Of a DNA stretch of 64,000 nucleotides, positions 51,166-62,800 are shown piece after piece. Both the position numbers and the translations under genes were made by a program. How positions within the stretch are numbered: position 1 is the stretch's first letter; every line of letters begins with the position of its first letter. The stretch spans positions 1-64,000 of the forward strand of contig NZ_MOBM01000040.1 in assembly GCF_003732275.1 (NCBI RefSeq), in the 5' to 3' direction. Source of the stretch: Pseudomonas frederiksbergensis. GTDB lineage: Bacteria; Pseudomonadota; Gammaproteobacteria; Pseudomonadales; Pseudomonadaceae. The notes below the pieces were generated by a model. That model made no database searches, was not told the DNA's origin, and worked only from the letters and a program-made list of their open reading frames with translations.

Positions 51166-52740
51166 TCAGTTGGCAATGACGCTCATGTTCCGGCCACTGG
51201 CCTTGGCCACATACAGCGCCTTGTCTGCTGCGCCGATCAAGTCTTCGGGCTGGGCCTGTGACATCTGGTTGTAGGCGCAGACCCCCAGACTGACGGTGAC
51301 GGTGCCTTCAGGACTGTCGCTGTGCTTGATGCCGGCCTGCTGAACCGCGCGGCGAATCTTTTCCGCTACCAGAAACGCCCCCACATAATCGGTGCCAGGC
51401 AGTACCACCGTAAACTCCTCACCACCGAAGCGGGCAGCAAGATCGCCGGGGCGCTGGATGTTGTCAGTGATGATGGTGCTGATCTTGCGCAAACACTCAT
51501 CGCCCGCCAGATGACCGTAGTGATCATTGAAACTCTTGAAATGATCGACATCGATCATCAGCAACGCCAGGCTGGTGTGGGTACGCCTGGCACGGCCCAT
51601 TTCCGCCAGGATGAACAAATCGAACTGACGCCGGTTGGAAAGCCCGGTCAGTGCATCCTCCAGGGCCAGCAACTCAAGGCTGCGATTAACCTCGATGAGT
51701 TTTTCCTGAGCCCCCAGCAATTCGCTCTGAATATTGTTCTGCTGCCTCATGAGACGAATCAGGCGATAACCGAGAACGCCCAGGAACCCCAGCAGCAATA
51801 CGACGACGCCTGCGCTCAGCATTGACTCCTGCCGCCAGCCGGCCAGGACTTCATCCTTGTCGAGCGCGGTAAAGACGACAAGCGGATAGCCCTCGACCCG
51901 CCGAAACCCCACAACTCGCTCCACCCCGTCCATGTAGGACTTGACCACGGCCGTACCGGAATCGCCCTTGGGCAACAGTTGGGTAAACAGCGGCCCATTG
52001 GCAACGCTGGCGCCCATCTCAGCGTCGTTGAACGGGCGGCGAACAACGATGGTGGCATCGTCGGCGATCAGGTTGATCACACCATTCCTGCCCATGTCGA
52101 TGCCGTTGTACAGGTCCAGGAAATGGTTGAGATAGATCGTCGCCAGCGCCACGCCGGCAAACCGGCCATCGGCGTGATTGATCCTGCGCGACACGGTCAT
52201 GATCCACTCGCCGGTCGAGCGGCTTTTTATCGACGGACCGATATGTGGCCCCCGGTCGGGATGATCACGGTGGTAGATGAAATATTCACGGTCGGCGTTA
52301 TTGGCATTGGGCAGCACGGCGTTATTGGAGTTGGCGAGCCAACGGCCTTCTTCGTCGTAAACGAACAGCCCATGGATCTGCGTCAGTTCACTGCGCTGGG
52401 CGTGGAGCAAACGTTGCAGTCTGGGAAATTTCTCCGGTTCCATGCCGTCGTTTTCGAGGCGATCCACCAGAGCAAACAGCAGCGTATCGGCCTGCTTGAT
52501 CGAGGCCTGAGCCTGCGAGGCCAGGGTTTGCGCCATGTTGGACATCGCCACTTCGCTGTCGCGTAAATGATACTGGCGCGAGTTCCAGCCTTCCACGATC
52601 ACAATGGCCATCAAGGACAGGCACACCGCGAGCAGAAAAACCGCGTATCGAACCTTGAGCGTTGATTCAAGCTGCTCGGGTACCGAAGGCGTGGCGAGCC
52701 GGGTGCTTTCAGTGCGATCTTTGACGAACGGATGCCCCAT
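51166..52740 (-). CDS. Membrane diguanylate cyclase (dCache-GGDEF)
   Basis: The 524-residue protein has a first membrane helix (about residues 30-50), a periplasmic Cache-type sensor domain (to about 300), a second helix (about 305-325) and a C-terminal GGDEF domain. The active-site motif reads FGGEEF near residue 440, so it should make cyclic di-GMP from GTP. No RxxD inhibitory site was identified with confidence. The ligand is unknown. Confidence 0.92.
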   Translation of the reverse strand: MGHPFVKDRTESTRLATPSVPEQLESTLKVRYAVFLLAVCLSLMAIVIVEGWNSRQYHLRDSEVAMSNMAQTLASQAQASIKQADTLLFALVDRLENDGMEPEKFPRLQRLLHAQRSELTQIHGLFVYDEEGRWLANSNNAVLPNANNADREYFIYHRDHPDRGPHIGPSIKSRSTGEWIMTVSRRINHADGRFAGVALATIYLNHFLDLYNGIDMGRNGVINLIADDATIVVRRPFNDAEMGASVANGPLFTQLLPKGDSGTAVVKSYMDGVERVVGFRRVEGYPLVVFTALDKDEVLAGWRQESMLSAGVVVLLLGFLGVLGYRLIRLMRQQNNIQSELLGAQEKLIEVNRSLELLALEDALTGLSNRRQFDLFILAEMGRARRTHTSLALLMIDVDHFKSFNDHYGHLAGDECLRKISTIITDNIQRPGDLAARFGGEEFTVVLPGTDYVGAFLVAEKIRRAVQQAGIKHSDSPEGTVTVSLGVCAYNQMSQAQPEDLIGAADKALYVAKASGRNMSVIAN

Positions 52741-52891
52741 GACGCTCCCTGAATCCCTTATGACATGGCGAATTTTCCTGTTCGCCCTTTTAACGCCGGC
52801 CAGCCGTGCCTGGCGCTCACACCACTATGACTCATCAACGAATACGATAGGTGATTTGCACGAAAACGCTCATGGAAATCATCCGTGCCTG

Positions 52892-53419
52892 TTACAGCGG
52901 CGCCTGCTTTATTGACTCAAGCCAGGCAGGATTCAATTGAGTCTGTTCGGTTTCAATGCCCAGCGCTTGCATCCGTACCTTGTGCTGGTCCATCTCACGG
53001 GTCAACTGGCTATGGTCGCTGGAGTTGCCATCGAGCTGATGCATCTGGCTCAGTCCCAGATGATAAAAACGCAGCAGCTTCATGGCGCTCGGATCACCTT
53101 TCTCCACCGCCGCCGTCACCTGGTGCATGACGTTGGTGATGCTCATCAGGCTGCGCTTGAGCTGCCAACCGTACACCGCTGGCGCCATCCACGCCTGGGT
53201 CCAGAACGTGCCGCGTATCAGCGTCACCGTCAGCAACAACGCGGCGAACACGCCGCCAACGTTGAAACGCAGATTGTCGCCACCGGGCTCACCGAACAGC
53301 GCCACCGCCGCCGTGGACAGCACCATCGCCAGCGCCAGGAACATCAGGGCGATGATCACCGTGCTGCGCCGCGTCTGGCGTCGATAGGTTTCAGCATTCA
53401 TCGGCTGGATTTCGAACAT
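52892..53419 (-). CDS. DUF3087 membrane protein
   Basis: The 175-residue protein has two N-terminal membrane helices (TVIIALMFLALAMVLSTAA and GGVFAALLLTVTLIRGTF) and a helical cytoplasmic part with MKLLRFYHLGLSQMHQLD. It resembles DUF3087 of unknown role. The start at MFEIQPMNAE was chosen. It is divergent from ppnN. Confidence 0.8.
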   Translation of the reverse strand: MFEIQPMNAETYRRQTRRSTVIIALMFLALAMVLSTAAVALFGEPGGDNLRFNVGGVFAALLLTVTLIRGTFWTQAWMAPAVYGWQLKRSLMSITNVMHQVTAAVEKGDPSAMKLLRFYHLGLSQMHQLDGNSSDHSQLTREMDQHKVRMQALGIETEQTQLNPAWLESIKQAPL

Positions 53420-53632
53420 CGCGGCAGGCTTCCTTGGGTCTGTGAGCAAAAAGAGCGCAGGGCATTATCGCCTCCCCGAAGGATTTAGCTATGCTGGGGC
53501 TCCTTTTCATCTTTCCATCGTCAAACGGGGAACATGGCGATACAGCGCAGTTCGTGCCATCTTCTCCATGGATACACACTATTCGGATGCCATGCGCCTG
53601 CCGGCGGGTGACATCGTTTTAAGGATCATTGA

Positions 53633-55006
53633 ATGACCCAACGACATGTAATCAACGCCTCGGTCAGCCCTAAAGGCAGCCTGGAAACACTGTCCCAACG
53701 TGAAGTACAGCAACTGAGCGAAGCCGGAACCGGCCTCACCTACACCCTTTTCCGCCAGTGCGCCCTGGCCATCCTCAATACCGGCGCTCACGTCGATAAC
53801 GCCAAGACCATTCTGGAAGCCTACAAAGACTTCGAAATCCGCATTCACCAGCAAGACCGCGGCGTACGCCTGGAACTGCTGAACGCCCCGGCCGACGCCT
53901 TCGTCGACGGCGAAATGATCGCCAGCACCCGGGAAATGCTCTTCAGCGCCCTGCGCGACATCGTCTACACCGAAAACGAACTCGACGCCTTGAGCATCGA
54001 CCTGAGCACCTCCCAGGGCATCAGCGACTACGTCTTCCACCTGCTGCGAAACGCCCGCACCCTGCGCCCCGGCGTCGAACCGAAAATCGTGGTGTGCTGG
54101 GGCGGTCACTCGATCAACACCGAAGAATACAAATACACAAAGAAAGTCGGCCACGAACTCGGCCTGCGCAGCCTGGACATCTGCACCGGCTGCGGTCCGG
54201 GCGTAATGAAAGGCCCGATGAAAGGCGCGACCATCGCCCACGCCAAGCAGCGCATCCACGGCGGCCGCTACCTCGGTTTGACTGAACCCGGGATCATCGC
54301 CGCCGAAGCGCCGAACCCGATCGTCAACGAACTGGTGATCCTGCCGGACATCGAGAAACGCCTGGAAGCCTTCGTACGGGTCGGCCACGGCATCATCATT
54401 TTCCCGGGTGGCGCGGGCACGGCCGAAGAGTTCTTGTACCTGCTCGGCATCCTGATGCACCCGGACAATGAAAGCCTGCCCTTCCCCGTGGTCCTCACCG
54501 GGCCGAAAAGCGCCGCGCCATATCTGGAGCAGTTGCACGCCTTCGTCGGTGCCACCCTCGGTGAAGCCGCGCAGCAACACTACGAGATCATCATCGACGA
54601 CCCGGTTGAAGTGGCGCGGCAGATGACTCAGGGCCTGAAAGAGGTCAAACAATTCCGTCGCGAACGCAACGACGCGTTCCATTTCAACTGGCTGCTGAAG
54701 ATCGACGAAGGCTTCCAGCGCCCGTTCGACCCGACCCACGCCAACATGGCCAACCTGCAACTGAGCCGCAACCTGCCGTCCCACGAACTGGCCGCCAACC
54801 TGCGCCGCGCGTTCTCCGGCATCGTCGCCGGCAACGTCAAGGACAAGGGCATTCGCCTGATCGAAGAACACGGGCCGTACCAGATCCGTGGCGATGCCGC
54901 CGTCATGCAGCCGCTGGACAAACTGCTCAAAGCCTTCGTCGCCCAGCACCGGATGAAACTGCCGGGCGGCGCGGAGTATGTGCCGTGTTATCAGGTGGTG
55001 GCGTAA
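53633..55006 (+). CDS. ppnN: PpnN, nucleotide 5'-monophosphate nucleosidase
   Basis: The 457-residue protein is full-length PpnN (formerly YgdH). It has an N-terminal regulatory domain, a central LOG/lysine-decarboxylase-like domain with the phosphate motif FPGGAGTAEE, and a C-terminal domain. It splits purine and pyrimidine monophosphates to base and ribose 5-phosphate; the E. coli enzyme is stimulated by (p)ppGpp. AAGGA precedes the ATG. Confidence 0.94.
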   Translation: MTQRHVINASVSPKGSLETLSQREVQQLSEAGTGLTYTLFRQCALAILNTGAHVDNAKTILEAYKDFEIRIHQQDRGVRLELLNAPADAFVDGEMIASTREMLFSALRDIVYTENELDALSIDLSTSQGISDYVFHLLRNARTLRPGVEPKIVVCWGGHSINTEEYKYTKKVGHELGLRSLDICTGCGPGVMKGPMKGATIAHAKQRIHGGRYLGLTEPGIIAAEAPNPIVNELVILPDIEKRLEAFVRVGHGIIIFPGGAGTAEEFLYLLGILMHPDNESLPFPVVLTGPKSAAPYLEQLHAFVGATLGEAAQQHYEIIIDDPVEVARQMTQGLKEVKQFRRERNDAFHFNWLLKIDEGFQRPFDPTHANMANLQLSRNLPSHELAANLRRAFSGIVAGNVKDKGIRLIEEHGPYQIRGDAAVMQPLDKLLKAFVAQHRMKLPGGAEYVPCYQVVA

Positions 55007-55031
55007 CAATATTGATGTGAGCTATAGCCCT

Positions 55032-55119
55032 TGTGGGAGCGAGCCTGCTCGCGATGACGGACTGACAGACAACAGTGATGTTGAATGTGATGACCTCATC
55101 GCGAGCAGGCTCGCTCTCC
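55032..55119. repeat. REP doublet with one degenerate arm
   Basis: The left arm TTGTGGGAGCGAGCCTGCTC is intact. The right arm ends GCTCGCTCTCCC, where the family has GCTCGCTCCCAC, so its last bases are altered. Confidence 0.83.
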
Positions 55120-55130
55120 CTCTTTGACAA

Positions 55131-55163
55131 GAAACCCCGCGTGATGCGGGGTTTCTTGTTTTT
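55131..55163 (+). terminator. Rho-independent terminator after ppnN
   Basis: GAAACCCCGC and GCGGGGTTTC pair around GTGAT, followed by TTGTTTTT. It lies beyond the REP doublet. Confidence 0.85.
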
Positions 55164-55188
55164 GGGGACTGTGTCAGTGGACCTCATT

Positions 55189-55320
55189 GTGGCGAGGGAG
55201 CTTGCTCCCGCTGGGTTGCGAAGCGACCCCAAAACCTGCAACCGCATCTTTTCAGGCTCACCGCATTCATCGGCTTTACGACTGCTGCGCAGCCGAGCGG
55301 GAGCAAGCTCCCTCGCCACA
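55189..55320. repeat. REP doublet (GGCGAGGGAGCTTGCTCC family)
   Basis: Arms TGTGGCGAGGGAGCTTGCTC and its complement with GCGAAGCGACC / GCTGCGCAGCC inner arms, the same family as 5439. Two different REP families thus stand next to each other, separated by the ppnN terminator. Confidence 0.88.
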
Positions 55321-55346
55321 GATGCCCAGTCACTTCAGATCCAGTA

Positions 55347-55706
55347 TCAGGCAGGTGGATCGAGGTTATCCAGTACCCGATTCACCGCCAATTCCCCAAG
55401 CATGACCACCTGTTGAATCCCCAACATCACGTTGCGATGTGGCATGTCCATCAAGCCGGCGAACTCACTGAGCATCATGCTCGCTGACGCCAGGGATTCG
55501 CAGGCGTTGACCAGCAGGGTTTCGTTATCGACCTTCGCACCCACATGGTAAATGGTGCTGGGTTTGCGCTTGGTGTCTTTGGGGATGGGCGGTTTGAGGT
55601 AGTGATCGAGGGCGCGGTCGGCGGCTTCGTGGAGTTTTTTGGAATCGAGGGATTCGTAGGGGGACGTCGGATCGGTTTCCGGCGGGTTGGGTGTGATCTT
55701 GAACAT
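55347..55706 (-). CDS. DUF6124-type small protein
   Basis: The 119-residue protein begins MFKITPNPPETDP and has a helical C-terminal half (NACESLASASMMLSEFAGL ... NVMLGIQQVVMLGELAVNRVL). This composition is typical of a Pseudomonas family occurring in many copies. CTGGAG precedes the ATG at 55706. The reading frame continues open upstream into the leader, but those codons look non-coding. Function unknown. Confidence 0.78.
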   Translation of the reverse strand: MFKITPNPPETDPTSPYESLDSKKLHEAADRALDHYLKPPIPKDTKRKPSTIYHVGAKVDNETLLVNACESLASASMMLSEFAGLMDMPHRNVMLGIQQVVMLGELAVNRVLDNLDPPA

Positions 55707-56062
55707 AGATGGAACTCCAGATAGTAAAAGTGGAGCCATCACCCTCGCTACCAAACGAAGGGTGGCGGCCATACGCAGGTTGGTAGACCGGTCATCTGGC
55801 AACCCGGCGCGCCCAAGGGCGCCCTACGCATAGCCACCATAAAAACAGAGGACGAAAAAGGTCCCTGTATTAGGTTGCGCTATGCGCCAGAAAACCGGGC
55901 TACCAAACCCGATCGCTGGTTTGTCAGCGACCGGCAAACGATAGAGCCCGCCCCTAAGGCGCACAAGCCGGCGGATTCTGGCGCAGTCGTAGGCAGCGGC
56001 GCAAGAATGTGTAGCCTGAGTGAGTATCTGGAGATGTCTATTAAACATCGCCTGTTTATTGG
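55707..56062 (-). promoter_or_regulatory. Structured leader of the DUF6124-type gene
   Basis: The gene-free upstream stretch holds repeated TTTGGTAGC / GGTTGGTAG units on the minus strand, complementary GC-rich pieces (GGCGCGCC, GGGCGCC) and near 55790-55840 a potential stem GGGCGCCCTTGGGCGCGCC. A long leader of this kind seems to accompany this gene family. It may be a regulatory RNA or a repeat cassette; this is inference from structure. Confidence 0.45.
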
Positions 56063-56092
56063 TCTGACTGTGAGTCTTGTGGTGGCTGTACC

Positions 56093-56194
56093 GGCCTCAT
56101 CGCGAGCAAGCCCGCACCACAGGGGATTTTCGGTGAACACATTATTTGTGTACGCCCGAGATCCAGTGTGTGCGGGCTTGCTCGCGAAGAGGCC
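56093..56194. repeat. REP-like inverted repeat (GCGAGCAAGCCCGCAC variant)
   Basis: Left arm GGCCTCATCGCGAGCAAGCC and right arm GGGCTTGCTCGCGAAGAGGCC surround about 60 bases. It is a fourth variant, intermediate between the GAGCCTGCTCGCGA family and others. From here to 56379 nothing further was recognised. Confidence 0.8.
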
Positions 56195-56379
56195 CGAAAA
56201 AACACCCTCCAACTTTCGGTCAAACCACCGGATAGACGGAAAATAGCAGTAGGGACAGACGACGTTTTTGCTTATCCATCAAAAATGAATCGCGGTCTGC
56301 CCCCCCACCCTACGACCAGGCTTACCCGGCCGGCGCGAATCTCGCCGGCCATAGCGTTGCGAATGCTGTCTGTTTTCAG

Positions 56380-56862
56380 TTACTCGGGTGGGCGCTCTGA
56401 CAAACTTTTTAAAAAATCTGAAAAAGATGGCGCAACATCAGATAACTCCAGATCGCCACCAGGCGTGGCTTCGTGATGCCACATTACGACGGGAGGACTA
56501 TCGGATAGTAAATTTTTACGGTAGTCAAAACACAGCGCATCCCCATTTCCTAAAACTGAGAAAATTATTAAATCCTGTACAAAATCCTCTGGTGGATATT
56601 GATATTTTATCTCCATGGTTTCGAATGACCCGTCAATCTTACCAAAAGGTAAAAACATGCCTGGACTGCATGTAACCTCTTGCCCTAGGAGTCGATTATA
56701 AAACTTGAAGGCGGGTTTATTCACAACAAAAGCGCCATTGAACTCTAAAGCAATTTTTTTGTACTCGGCAGGTAAAATCTTACCCGTCAGCGCCTCAAAA
56801 TCCCGTATTTCTGCAGAATTTCCATGACCATAATACGAATCAAAACTTACACCCGAGAACAT
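56380..56862 (-). CDS. SUKH (SMI1/KNR4)-family immunity protein
   Basis: The 160-residue protein shows a SUKH layout: an early helix IRDFEALTGKILPAEYKKIALEFNG, the aromatic core FLPFGKIDG, and VLGNGDALCFDY with VVMWHHE. SUKH proteins neutralise polymorphic toxins. Its ATG lies one base after the toxin stop, with AAGGGG seven bases before, within the toxin's last codons. Its base composition is clearly more AT-rich than the window average, as expected of an exchanged toxin-immunity module. Confidence 0.85.
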   Translation of the reverse strand: MFSGVSFDSYYGHGNSAEIRDFEALTGKILPAEYKKIALEFNGAFVVNKPAFKFYNRLLGQEVTCSPGMFLPFGKIDGSFETMEIKYQYPPEDFVQDLIIFSVLGNGDALCFDYRKNLLSDSPPVVMWHHEATPGGDLELSDVAPSFSDFLKSLSERPPE

Positions 56863-56863
56863 G

Positions 56864-59800
56864 TTATTTCCCCTTACTCATCGATTCCCACCCGACATGC
56901 CGAGCACCGTTATGGACAGCTTCGGGAACTAATTGCATCCTACCGGTATCCTGATGATGATGCCAAGTGAGTCCAGGAATCTTATCCTGACCACTGCGTA
57001 TAGCTTTTAGTTGGACATCTGAGAATAGCGAGCTTGGAATGGCACCACTGTCTATTTGCGTTCGCAAATCACGAGTCGCCATTCTCAACTGCCCATCGTA
57101 ACTTGCAGCCCGAAAATCTCCGATATTGATATGCGTATCGAATTTTGCAACATCATCAAATATCGGAAAGCCTTTATTGTCAAAAACGACTCGTGTTTTC
57201 GAACCATCTGGCAGCGCAATGTCCTTATGCAACCCAGCCAGCTTCACATTTGGCATCCCAGCGGGGGGTACAGTAGTAGACACCACGTTTTCGGCACCAT
57301 ATTTTTCACCCAGCTCCTCTCTAATATTCCTAGAGTCATAAGGGACATCACCGAGATTACCTTGAATCGAGCAAGTCCCGCCGTTACAGCTATAGCAAGG
57401 CCCGATGTTATGTACCCATGTACTCAGCTTTCCGACATAGAATGTGTGCCCTATATCAACAGTCAGGTTATACGTCGTACCTTGAGGCTGCAGCAATTCA
57501 ACAGATAAAACATTGATCGAAGCATCCTGAGTCGCACCATCCCCCAACGACTGCAACTGATCACCCGGTTTGAGCTCTATCAGCGGCACAAAGCCCTTCC
57601 GCGCCGGTACATAAAATGGGTGGCCCGGTGTCACTTGCAAGGTCTCAGTTGTACCCACGCCAGTGACGCCATTCTTTTCCAGTTTCAGCTGATAAATCGG
57701 CTGATCCGTTCGAATATGAGTGGCGGAGACCTTAGCGGCGAATGGTTCACCTCCCTGCTCAGGCTTGGTCCAAACGATATCGCCCACCTTGAGCGCATCA
57801 ATTGCTCGCTCACCCTCAGGGGTGGCGACCATGGTTCCTGCAGCAAAGCAGCATGGGCTGTAGCCCGCCAACTTTGCCTCGGCTTGGGTAACGAACTGTT
57901 CAGTGCTTTTCCCGGCAGCGGCAGCTACGCCTTTCCCTGCTACAGACTCAAGCCCCTTCCCGGCAATAGCCTCCGCACCTTTGACCGCCAATACATCTCG
58001 CGCTGCCAAGTCCTTGATTGCGCTCAGAAGCGTTCCCTTGCCCACCCCGCCTATGGGCATAAGCTCAACAAGTAGCTTGAGATCAATATTGGAATTGACT
58101 CCGCCACTCGCCAGAACACGTAACCGGTCCATTTGCTCTGCTTGGGTCCTAGCATCGGCACTGAGCGCACCAATTTCAGGAAGCTTCCTGATAGCAATGG
58201 AATCCCCGTATTGCTCAGCCCACTGGTCCGGTACTACACCCATACCACCTGGGGCGTTGTTGTAGGTGGAGTTGCTCGAAGGATTGAAGAGACGCGAGTC
58301 GTTGTACTGCCTGTCCGTAGACGTGAACGCAACGACCTTGTCGCCGTTCGCGACGATGGGGCTCCCATCCGCCCACGTCAAAAGCACCTTCTCGTTCTGC
58401 AGTTGAGTGACCACTCCTCGGGCAACACGCAGGTCGTCAGCCAAGTGCTGACCCTCTGGGTTATTCGGGCTATAGCCGGACAGAATTCCCTGTAGTTCAT
58501 TGTTGGTCTGCTTATCGACCTCACCACCTGCTACGAATGTCAGTAGAGCGTTCCATTCGAAGCCAGATTGGCTTTTGCCAGTTGAGGCATCTAAATTCTT
58601 GGCCTCAAGAGCAAGTCTTTTCTCTTCTTGAACGTGCAATTTGCGGTTGTAAGACTGCGCATTCCCGGCGATTTCCGAGCCTAGAGAAACGTCGCCATCA
58701 ACGCTTGCTGCCGCCAGCAACCCCACCAGCTTGGACGCAGCGTTTACCAACCGGTCGTGCTCTGCGGGATCATCGCCACTGAGTAACGGTGTTTTATCCA
58801 AGGTCGCGATAAGCGCCTCATTAGCGCCCGCGGCGATCGCCCCCGTTTTAAAGTCGCCACCCATTGCTTCTGAAAGCAACCCACCCACGACAGCATGCAG
58901 GGCGGTTTTACTTAGGCCGCTGTCTTGAAGTTTGAAGGCATCGCCAAAATCACCAACACCTGTGAAAGCAGTTGCCTGAAGCACATCGAAGACGCTGCCC
59001 TTCATTGCGTCCTTGAAGCTGCCTTGCCCAAGGGCTTCGGAAAGCGTTCCGCGCACCGCTCCGCCCGCCAATTGGATCGTACCGAACCGACCAAGAGCCG
59101 CCGGGTCGTTCCAATGAGGTACTACGCTGGGACCACTCACTTTGTTAGTGACAGGGTCGCTCTGTGCGCCAAACCAGTTGCCACTGGCGTAATTCACAAA
59201 TCCTGCTGAGGCGCCCGCGATCAGCGCTTGTTTCATGCTGTCGCTGCTGAAGGTTTCCTTGAATGCGGTTCCCAGGTTGCCCTTGTTGTTTATCGTGCTG
59301 ACCACGCCCGTACTGGCAAGGGAGGTCAACGACGCGGTGGCAATGATATTTCCCAGACCTGCTGCCGTACCTGCGACAGCCGCACTGGTCGTCGTTGCAG
59401 CTGTGGCTGCCGTTGCCGCCGCCATCGTCGAGCCGGCGCCTGCAGCACTACCGGCTGCTGCCGCAAACGTACTGGCGGCACCTGCCGTCAACACCGTTAC
59501 GACGATGATGATCGCAAGCATCGCCCCCTGACCAAGGCTGGAATGGCTGTATTTGAAGGAATCATGCAACTCCTTCACATGCCGCCAATCCACATCCCCA
59601 CGCTTCTCAGCCTCCTTCAACCAAGCCAATTGCGGATCAGCCTTCACCATCACATCAATGGTCTGGCTAACCGTGTTCTGATTGATCTGCCTGATATCAA
59701 TCTTCAAGCCATCTACGGCCTTGATCGCCAATTGCCCCTGTGCCATCAACTCACTCTGGCGCAGTGTTTCGTCGGTATTGCCCTTGCCCTTCGCGCTGGT

Positions 59801-62800
59801 CCATGCCAGGTCGCCCTTGCTCTTCTCGTGGCTCTCCTGATGCAGGTCCTTGACCGCCTCAAACGTCACCGCGCCGCCGCTGGCAATCGTCAGGTCGTTA
59901 CCACTATTGAGCTTGGCCCGCTGATACAGCTGATCGCCACCACTGGCCAATGTCAGGTCGCCACCGGTCTTGATTTCTGTCCCTACGTTTGTGACGCGGG
60001 TGACTTCATCACGCTGGGTTTTCTTGGCGCCCCAGCCGCCTTTTTCTTTCATGTCGTAGAGGGTGTAGGTGCTGTTCTGCGCGGCCAGCAGGTTCAACCT
60101 ATCCCCGCTGTACAGATATGCCTCATTCCCCGCACTGATCTTGCTCGCCACAATCGTCGTGTCGCGCCCAGCCTGGCTGGTGAAGTTCCCGCCCGCCGTC
60201 AGCACACTCGCCACTTGCGTCGTCTGATCATCCGAAGTCTTGATGCGCTTCTTGCCGTGCTTTTCCTTGCCCTCAACGTTGTGTATATCGCTGACCGACA
60301 CGATGTTCAGGTCGCGCGCGGCCTGAACGTTCAGGTCTTTGCCGGCGGTGGCGGTGCTGCCGATGACGTTGACGTCTTGCCCGGCTTTCATGTTGAGGTT
60401 GCCGCCGACGGTAACGGTCGCAGCGAGGTTCTTCACGTCGGTGGTGATGCTCGACTTGTGGCCGCCGTCGCTGAATTCGTGTTTCACGCTGGTGTCGGTT
60501 TTGGCCGCCAGATTGATGTCCCGGCCCGCCGTCAGGGTCGCGTTGCCACCACTGCTCAAGGCCCCGTGGTTGGTCAGGTCGCGGCCGGCCGCAACGGCCA
60601 GGTTTTCCCGGGCGCTGATGCTGGCGCCCGCATCGGTCAGGGTGCGCATGCCGGCGCCGTCACGAACCTGGATCGCGGTGCGATCGTTGATGATGTCGCC
60701 CTTGAGCGCGACAAGGCTGACCTGGCTGGCGCGGATCTCGCCGGCCATGGCATTGCGAATGCTGTCTTGCGCCAGTATTTGCAGGTCGTTACCGGCCTCG
60801 ACCAGCCCGCCCTGGTAGACGCTGCCGGCGCTTTGGATGTTGAGGTTGTTGCTGGCGCGCAGCGTGCCGACGTTGACCAGATCGCCGCCGGTGAACAGGT
60901 TCAAGTCCCTACCCTGGATCAGGCTACTGCCGCGTACGTTACGGTTATCTGCCTGGGCCAGGTACAACACCGGCACGAGGACTTTTTGCCCGTCGACGAT
61001 GCGGTTTTCCATCCAGACAATGTCATGGGTCAGCGCGCTGACCTGCTCGCCCGTCAACGAGACGCCAAGGCTCAGGCGCAGTGCATCTTTGCTGGCGAGG
61101 GCGTTGTCCATCAGGTAGCGGTATTGGTCGTAATCGCTGGTCAAACCGCTGGCGAGAAAACGCTGGCCGGTTTTCGCCAGCACTGCATCGCGAATCAGGC
61201 GCTGCTCGTACAGGCCATCGCCGAGTCGACGCCAAGTGGCGTCGGCGTTGACGTTCAACTGCTTGAGCAGGTAGTCCGAACCAAAGAACTGCGACAGGTT
61301 CGTGAGGTTCCGGTTGGTCTCGATCAGGTAGCGGCTGGTCGGGTCGGGGTTCTTGATGAACAACCCGTAATCGCCCTTGGGCGTTTGGAAATTCGGCCCG
61401 GCCGTCGGGTCCACAGAGGTGAACGGTAGCCCGCTGTAATCCACCGGTTTGAAGATGGTCTGTACGCTGCCATCCGCCGCGATACGCTCGATGGGTTGCA
61501 CAACGGCAGGCGTCACGGCGGCGGCACTGGTCGCCTGCGGGTTGAGGTTGATATTGACCTCGCCAACCTTGACGCCGGTCTGGTCGTCGCCCAGCGTACC
61601 GGTCAGTTGTTCGAGCGTGTTCTGGTGCAGCGTTCCGTTTTGCACGGTACGCGTGACGTTGAGGTTGACGGTGGCGCCGGCCTGAATCGTGGCGGCGTAG
61701 GTCGGCTCAGGGTTGTCGGTCCAGACGGTGACGTTGCTTTGCTCCTGGAAGCGGCTGTCGCTGGAGCGCGATTTCAGCAGCTCGAAGCGAGCGTCGTCGT
61801 AGTTGCCGGCGGCAACGGCCGCGTTGAAGGCCGGGACGTCGGTGAACTCCATCTGGTCCCAGTAACCGGTGGAAATGCGCCTCGGTGTACCGATCACGAT
61901 GGTGTTCTGCCCGGTGCGAGTGGACGCGCCCTGGTTGAGCAGGTCATCGGCAATGATGGTCAGACTGTTGTTGGCAGCCAGCAAGCTGTAGCGGTTCTGC
62001 ACGCTTGAGGCCTGGATGTTGAGGTCTTTGCCTGCAACCAGGCGCGCCGAAGCAGAGTCCTTGATGGCACGCTCGATGAACGTTTGGCCGATGGTGATCT
62101 TGCCGCGCTTGAAGGAGTCATGACCGCCACAGTGTTGGCCGCACACCCAGCTCAAGGTGCCGCTCACCCGTTGTTGGCCCAGCTCGAATTCGGCTTTGGC
62201 ATTTTCCAGCGAGACGGCGCGAAGGTTGATGTTGCCTTGGCTTTCGACGGTCCCGGAGAAGTTTCTGAAGCTTTGCGCGGCGCCGCCGTCGATGCCGGTG
62301 AAGCTTAGATTGCCGGCGCTGTAGAGGTCGCCATACCAGTTGAGCAGGCTACCGGCGCGCAGGGTCATGTCGCCGCCGCTGAACAGCAATGTATCGGCAC
62401 CGTTGGTGATGCCGCCGGTGGCGGTGAGGTCGACTTTGCCTTGGGCACCCAGTGTGCCGTGGTTGTCGATTTGCGCCGCGTCGATGCGCAGGTTCTGGCG
62501 GGCAGTCAGGTAACCGAGGTTATCCAGCGTACCGCTCAGGTTGAGGCGTGTGTCGGTGCCGGCCCCCATGCGTCCGCCGTTCTGGCGGACGTCATGGGCG
62601 GTGATAGTCAGCATTTTCTGTGCGGATAACCGACCGCTGTTGTACAGATCACCCGTAAGGTTCAGCGTGAGATCGCCATCGCTGAGCAGCTCGCCGCCGT
62701 TGCTCAGGCTGCCAAGGTTGAGCACCAGTGCGGTGCTGCTGGCCAGGCGATCGCCAGACTGTAGCGTCAGCGAATCGTTGGTGTAAGTCAGGGCCTCGTT

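Noticed and set aside
55707..55802. N-terminal extension of the DUF6124-type protein by 32 codons
   Set aside because: The extension translates a repetitive leader, while a good ribosome site stands before the ATG at 55706.
59228..61429. 733-codon plus-strand frame opposite the CdiA-like gene
   Set aside because: It is antisense to a repeat-rich exoprotein and has no ribosome site or recognisable domain.
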